Origin: Acidaminobacter sp. JC074 | GTDB taxonomy: Bacteria; Bacillota; Clostridia; Peptostreptococcales; Acidaminobacteraceae | NCBI RefSeq assembly: GCF_022496765.1 | Contig: NZ_VANV01000020.1 | Coordinates: forward strand, 64,827-128,826 | DNA length: 64,000 nt | Direction: 5' to 3' | In this document: positions 62,878-64,000 of the stretch, in pieces | Layout of the letters: the number at the start of each line of letters is the position of its first letter | Numbering within the stretch: position 1 is the first letter of the stretch | Translations under genes and position numbers: made by a program | The notes under the pieces: generated by a model | What the model was told of the DNA's origin: nothing | The model's input: only the letters and a program-made list of their open reading frames with translations | Databases searched by the model: none

Positions 62878-63876
62878 ATGAAATATAAAAGAGTAAGTAA
62901 AATGGATTGGGATTTTTCTGTTATAGGTTTTGGCTGCTGGGGGGCATCAGGTAAAGGTAGTTGGGATGGCCACGATGATGAGGGTCAAATCAAAGCCATT
63001 CAAAAGGCCATTGAACTGGGTATTAACTTCTTTGATGTGGCGCCTATTTATGGCTGTGGCCATGCAGAAGAAGTATTAGGTAAAGCTGTTAAAGGTAAAA
63101 GAGACAAGGTTTTTATTGCTACTAAAGCAGGCATTCCATGGAATGAAAACTATGAAGGTTATAACGATGTGACAAAAGAAAACCTACTAAAGGAAATTGA
63201 TGATTCCTTAGAACGTCTACAAATGACTTATGTGGATTTACTACAAGTTCACTGGCCAACAGACAAAGACGTGCCTTTAAGCGAGACAATTGAAGCTTTA
63301 AAGATCATCAAAGCTTCAGGTAAGGCCAAATATATAGGTCTTAGCAACTTCTCTTTAGAAGATTTAAAGACCATCGATAAAGAAGTTGGGATTGTATCTT
63401 ATCAAGGACTCTATAATATGTTAGAAGCAAATGCAAGTTCTTATCATAACATTCCCTTGCAATATAGAGTCGCAGATGAAATATTCCCGGAAGTGAAAAA
63501 GGAAGGCATGGCATTTTTACCCTACAGTCCTTTGATGCAAGGCCTTCTAACAGGAAAGATCACAGATCAGACTGTATTTGGTGAAAATGATGTTAGAAAC
63601 CATAATCCAAAGCTTCATGGCGACATGCGTATGAAACATTTACAAGTGATCGAACAGATTAAAGAGATGCCTGAACTAAGTGACAAGCCGCTAGCTGAAA
63701 TTGCAATCAACTATCTTGTTGCTAAAGAAGAAGTGACATCTATTATTGCAACACACGCAAATGTTGAAGAAGTTGTTATGAATGTAGAGGCTTTAAACTG
63801 GGTAATGACAAAAGAGACCGTTGATAGAATAGACGTCTTGGTTAAAACAAGTTTGGTAGTGGAAAGTAATCTATGA
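62878..63876 (+). CDS. Aldo/keto reductase
   Basis: A 332-residue NADPH-dependent oxidoreductase with a TIM barrel. The catalytic set is visible: Asp and Tyr in FFDVAPIYG (about residues 55-63), Lys in ATKAG near 83 and His in LQVHWP near 117. AGGAGG precedes ATG 62878. It lies 48 bases after the LacI gene with an operator between, so it belongs to a sugar-responsive regulon that probably continues beyond the right edge. Confidence 0.9.
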   Translation: MKYKRVSKMDWDFSVIGFGCWGASGKGSWDGHDDEGQIKAIQKAIELGINFFDVAPIYGCGHAEEVLGKAVKGKRDKVFIATKAGIPWNENYEGYNDVTKENLLKEIDDSLERLQMTYVDLLQVHWPTDKDVPLSETIEALKIIKASGKAKYIGLSNFSLEDLKTIDKEVGIVSYQGLYNMLEANASSYHNIPLQYRVADEIFPEVKKEGMAFLPYSPLMQGLLTGKITDQTVFGENDVRNHNPKLHGDMRMKHLQVIEQIKEMPELSDKPLAEIAINYLVAKEEVTSIIATHANVEEVVMNVEALNWVMTKETVDRIDVLVKTSLVVESNL

Positions 63877-64000
63877 AAAAAGTAGGGATCGATGGATAAG
63901 CAGATTTTAATCTTTTCAGTCATCGTTTTTGAAATATATACACAAAAATAGCCACTCTAGCGCCTACAGTGGTAGTTAAATCTATGAAATTGGATATTAG

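Overview
The window is AT-rich DNA from an anaerobic low-GC Firmicute, most likely of class Clostridia. The indications are strong AGGAGG-type ribosome binding sites, simple stem-loop plus T-run terminators, a class III (glycyl-radical) ribonucleotide reductase, an [FeFe]-hydrogenase, a selenocysteine formate dehydrogenase and a ferredoxin-type 2-oxoacid oxidoreductase. No rRNA, tRNA, insertion sequence, prophage or CRISPR array was seen. No gap between genes exceeds 300 bases. The species cannot be named from the sequence alone.

Layout. 1-5.6 kb: end of nrdD, nrdG, a three-gene [FeFe]-hydrogenase operon (NuoE-like, NuoF-like, HydA) and a flavodoxin/ferredoxin protein. 5.7-11.1 kb: nadD on the minus strand, then a pilus-like operon (pilT, pilC, four membrane or pilin-like proteins, a secreted transglutaminase-like protein). 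11.1-17.6 kb: two metallo-beta-lactamase-fold hydrolases, an Lrp/AsnC regulator, a GGDEF-EAL protein and an RsgI-like anti-sigma protein. 17.7-22.6 kb: a second NuoE/NuoF pair with a formate dehydrogenase whose frame crosses an in-frame UGA (Sec351), then a CopZ-N-terminal-like metal protein that also appears to start by reading through UGA at codon 3. Both UGAs are followed at the same distance by a SECIS-like hairpin. 22.7-25.8 kb: a coiled-coil membrane protein, an atypical dynamin-like GTPase and a short-chain dehydrogenase.

25.9-36.6 kb: PucR regulator, EamA transporter, a secreted repeat protein, TetR with its operator, a PEP-synthase/rifampicin-phosphotransferase-like enzyme, DgkA, a lipoprotein, an EEP-family phosphohydrolase, a MerR-GGDEF fusion, GtrA and GNAT. 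36.6-47.1 kb: divergent MerR/APH and TrmO/MATE operons, an AraC-methyltransferase fusion and a heterodimeric ABC exporter. 47.3-54 kb: a secreted GH26 protein, 2-oxoacid:ferredoxin oxidoreductase behind a perfect Fur box, and a DUF3179/membrane-protein pair. 54-64 kb: MarR-FabV, an HD-GYP/FIST-GGDEF pair, CoA-disulfide reductase-rhodanese behind a CsoR/CstR-like operator, and a LacI/aldo-keto reductase pair sharing operators.

Themes. Redox metabolism centres on NADH, ferredoxin, H2 and formate, with two parallel NuoE/NuoF modules serving hydrogenase and formate dehydrogenase. There are four cyclic-di-GMP enzymes with different sensory inputs. Several regulator/operator pairs can be read directly. 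The most unusual items are the candidate second selenoprotein, the coiled-coil/GTPase module, and two regulator-enzyme fusions.
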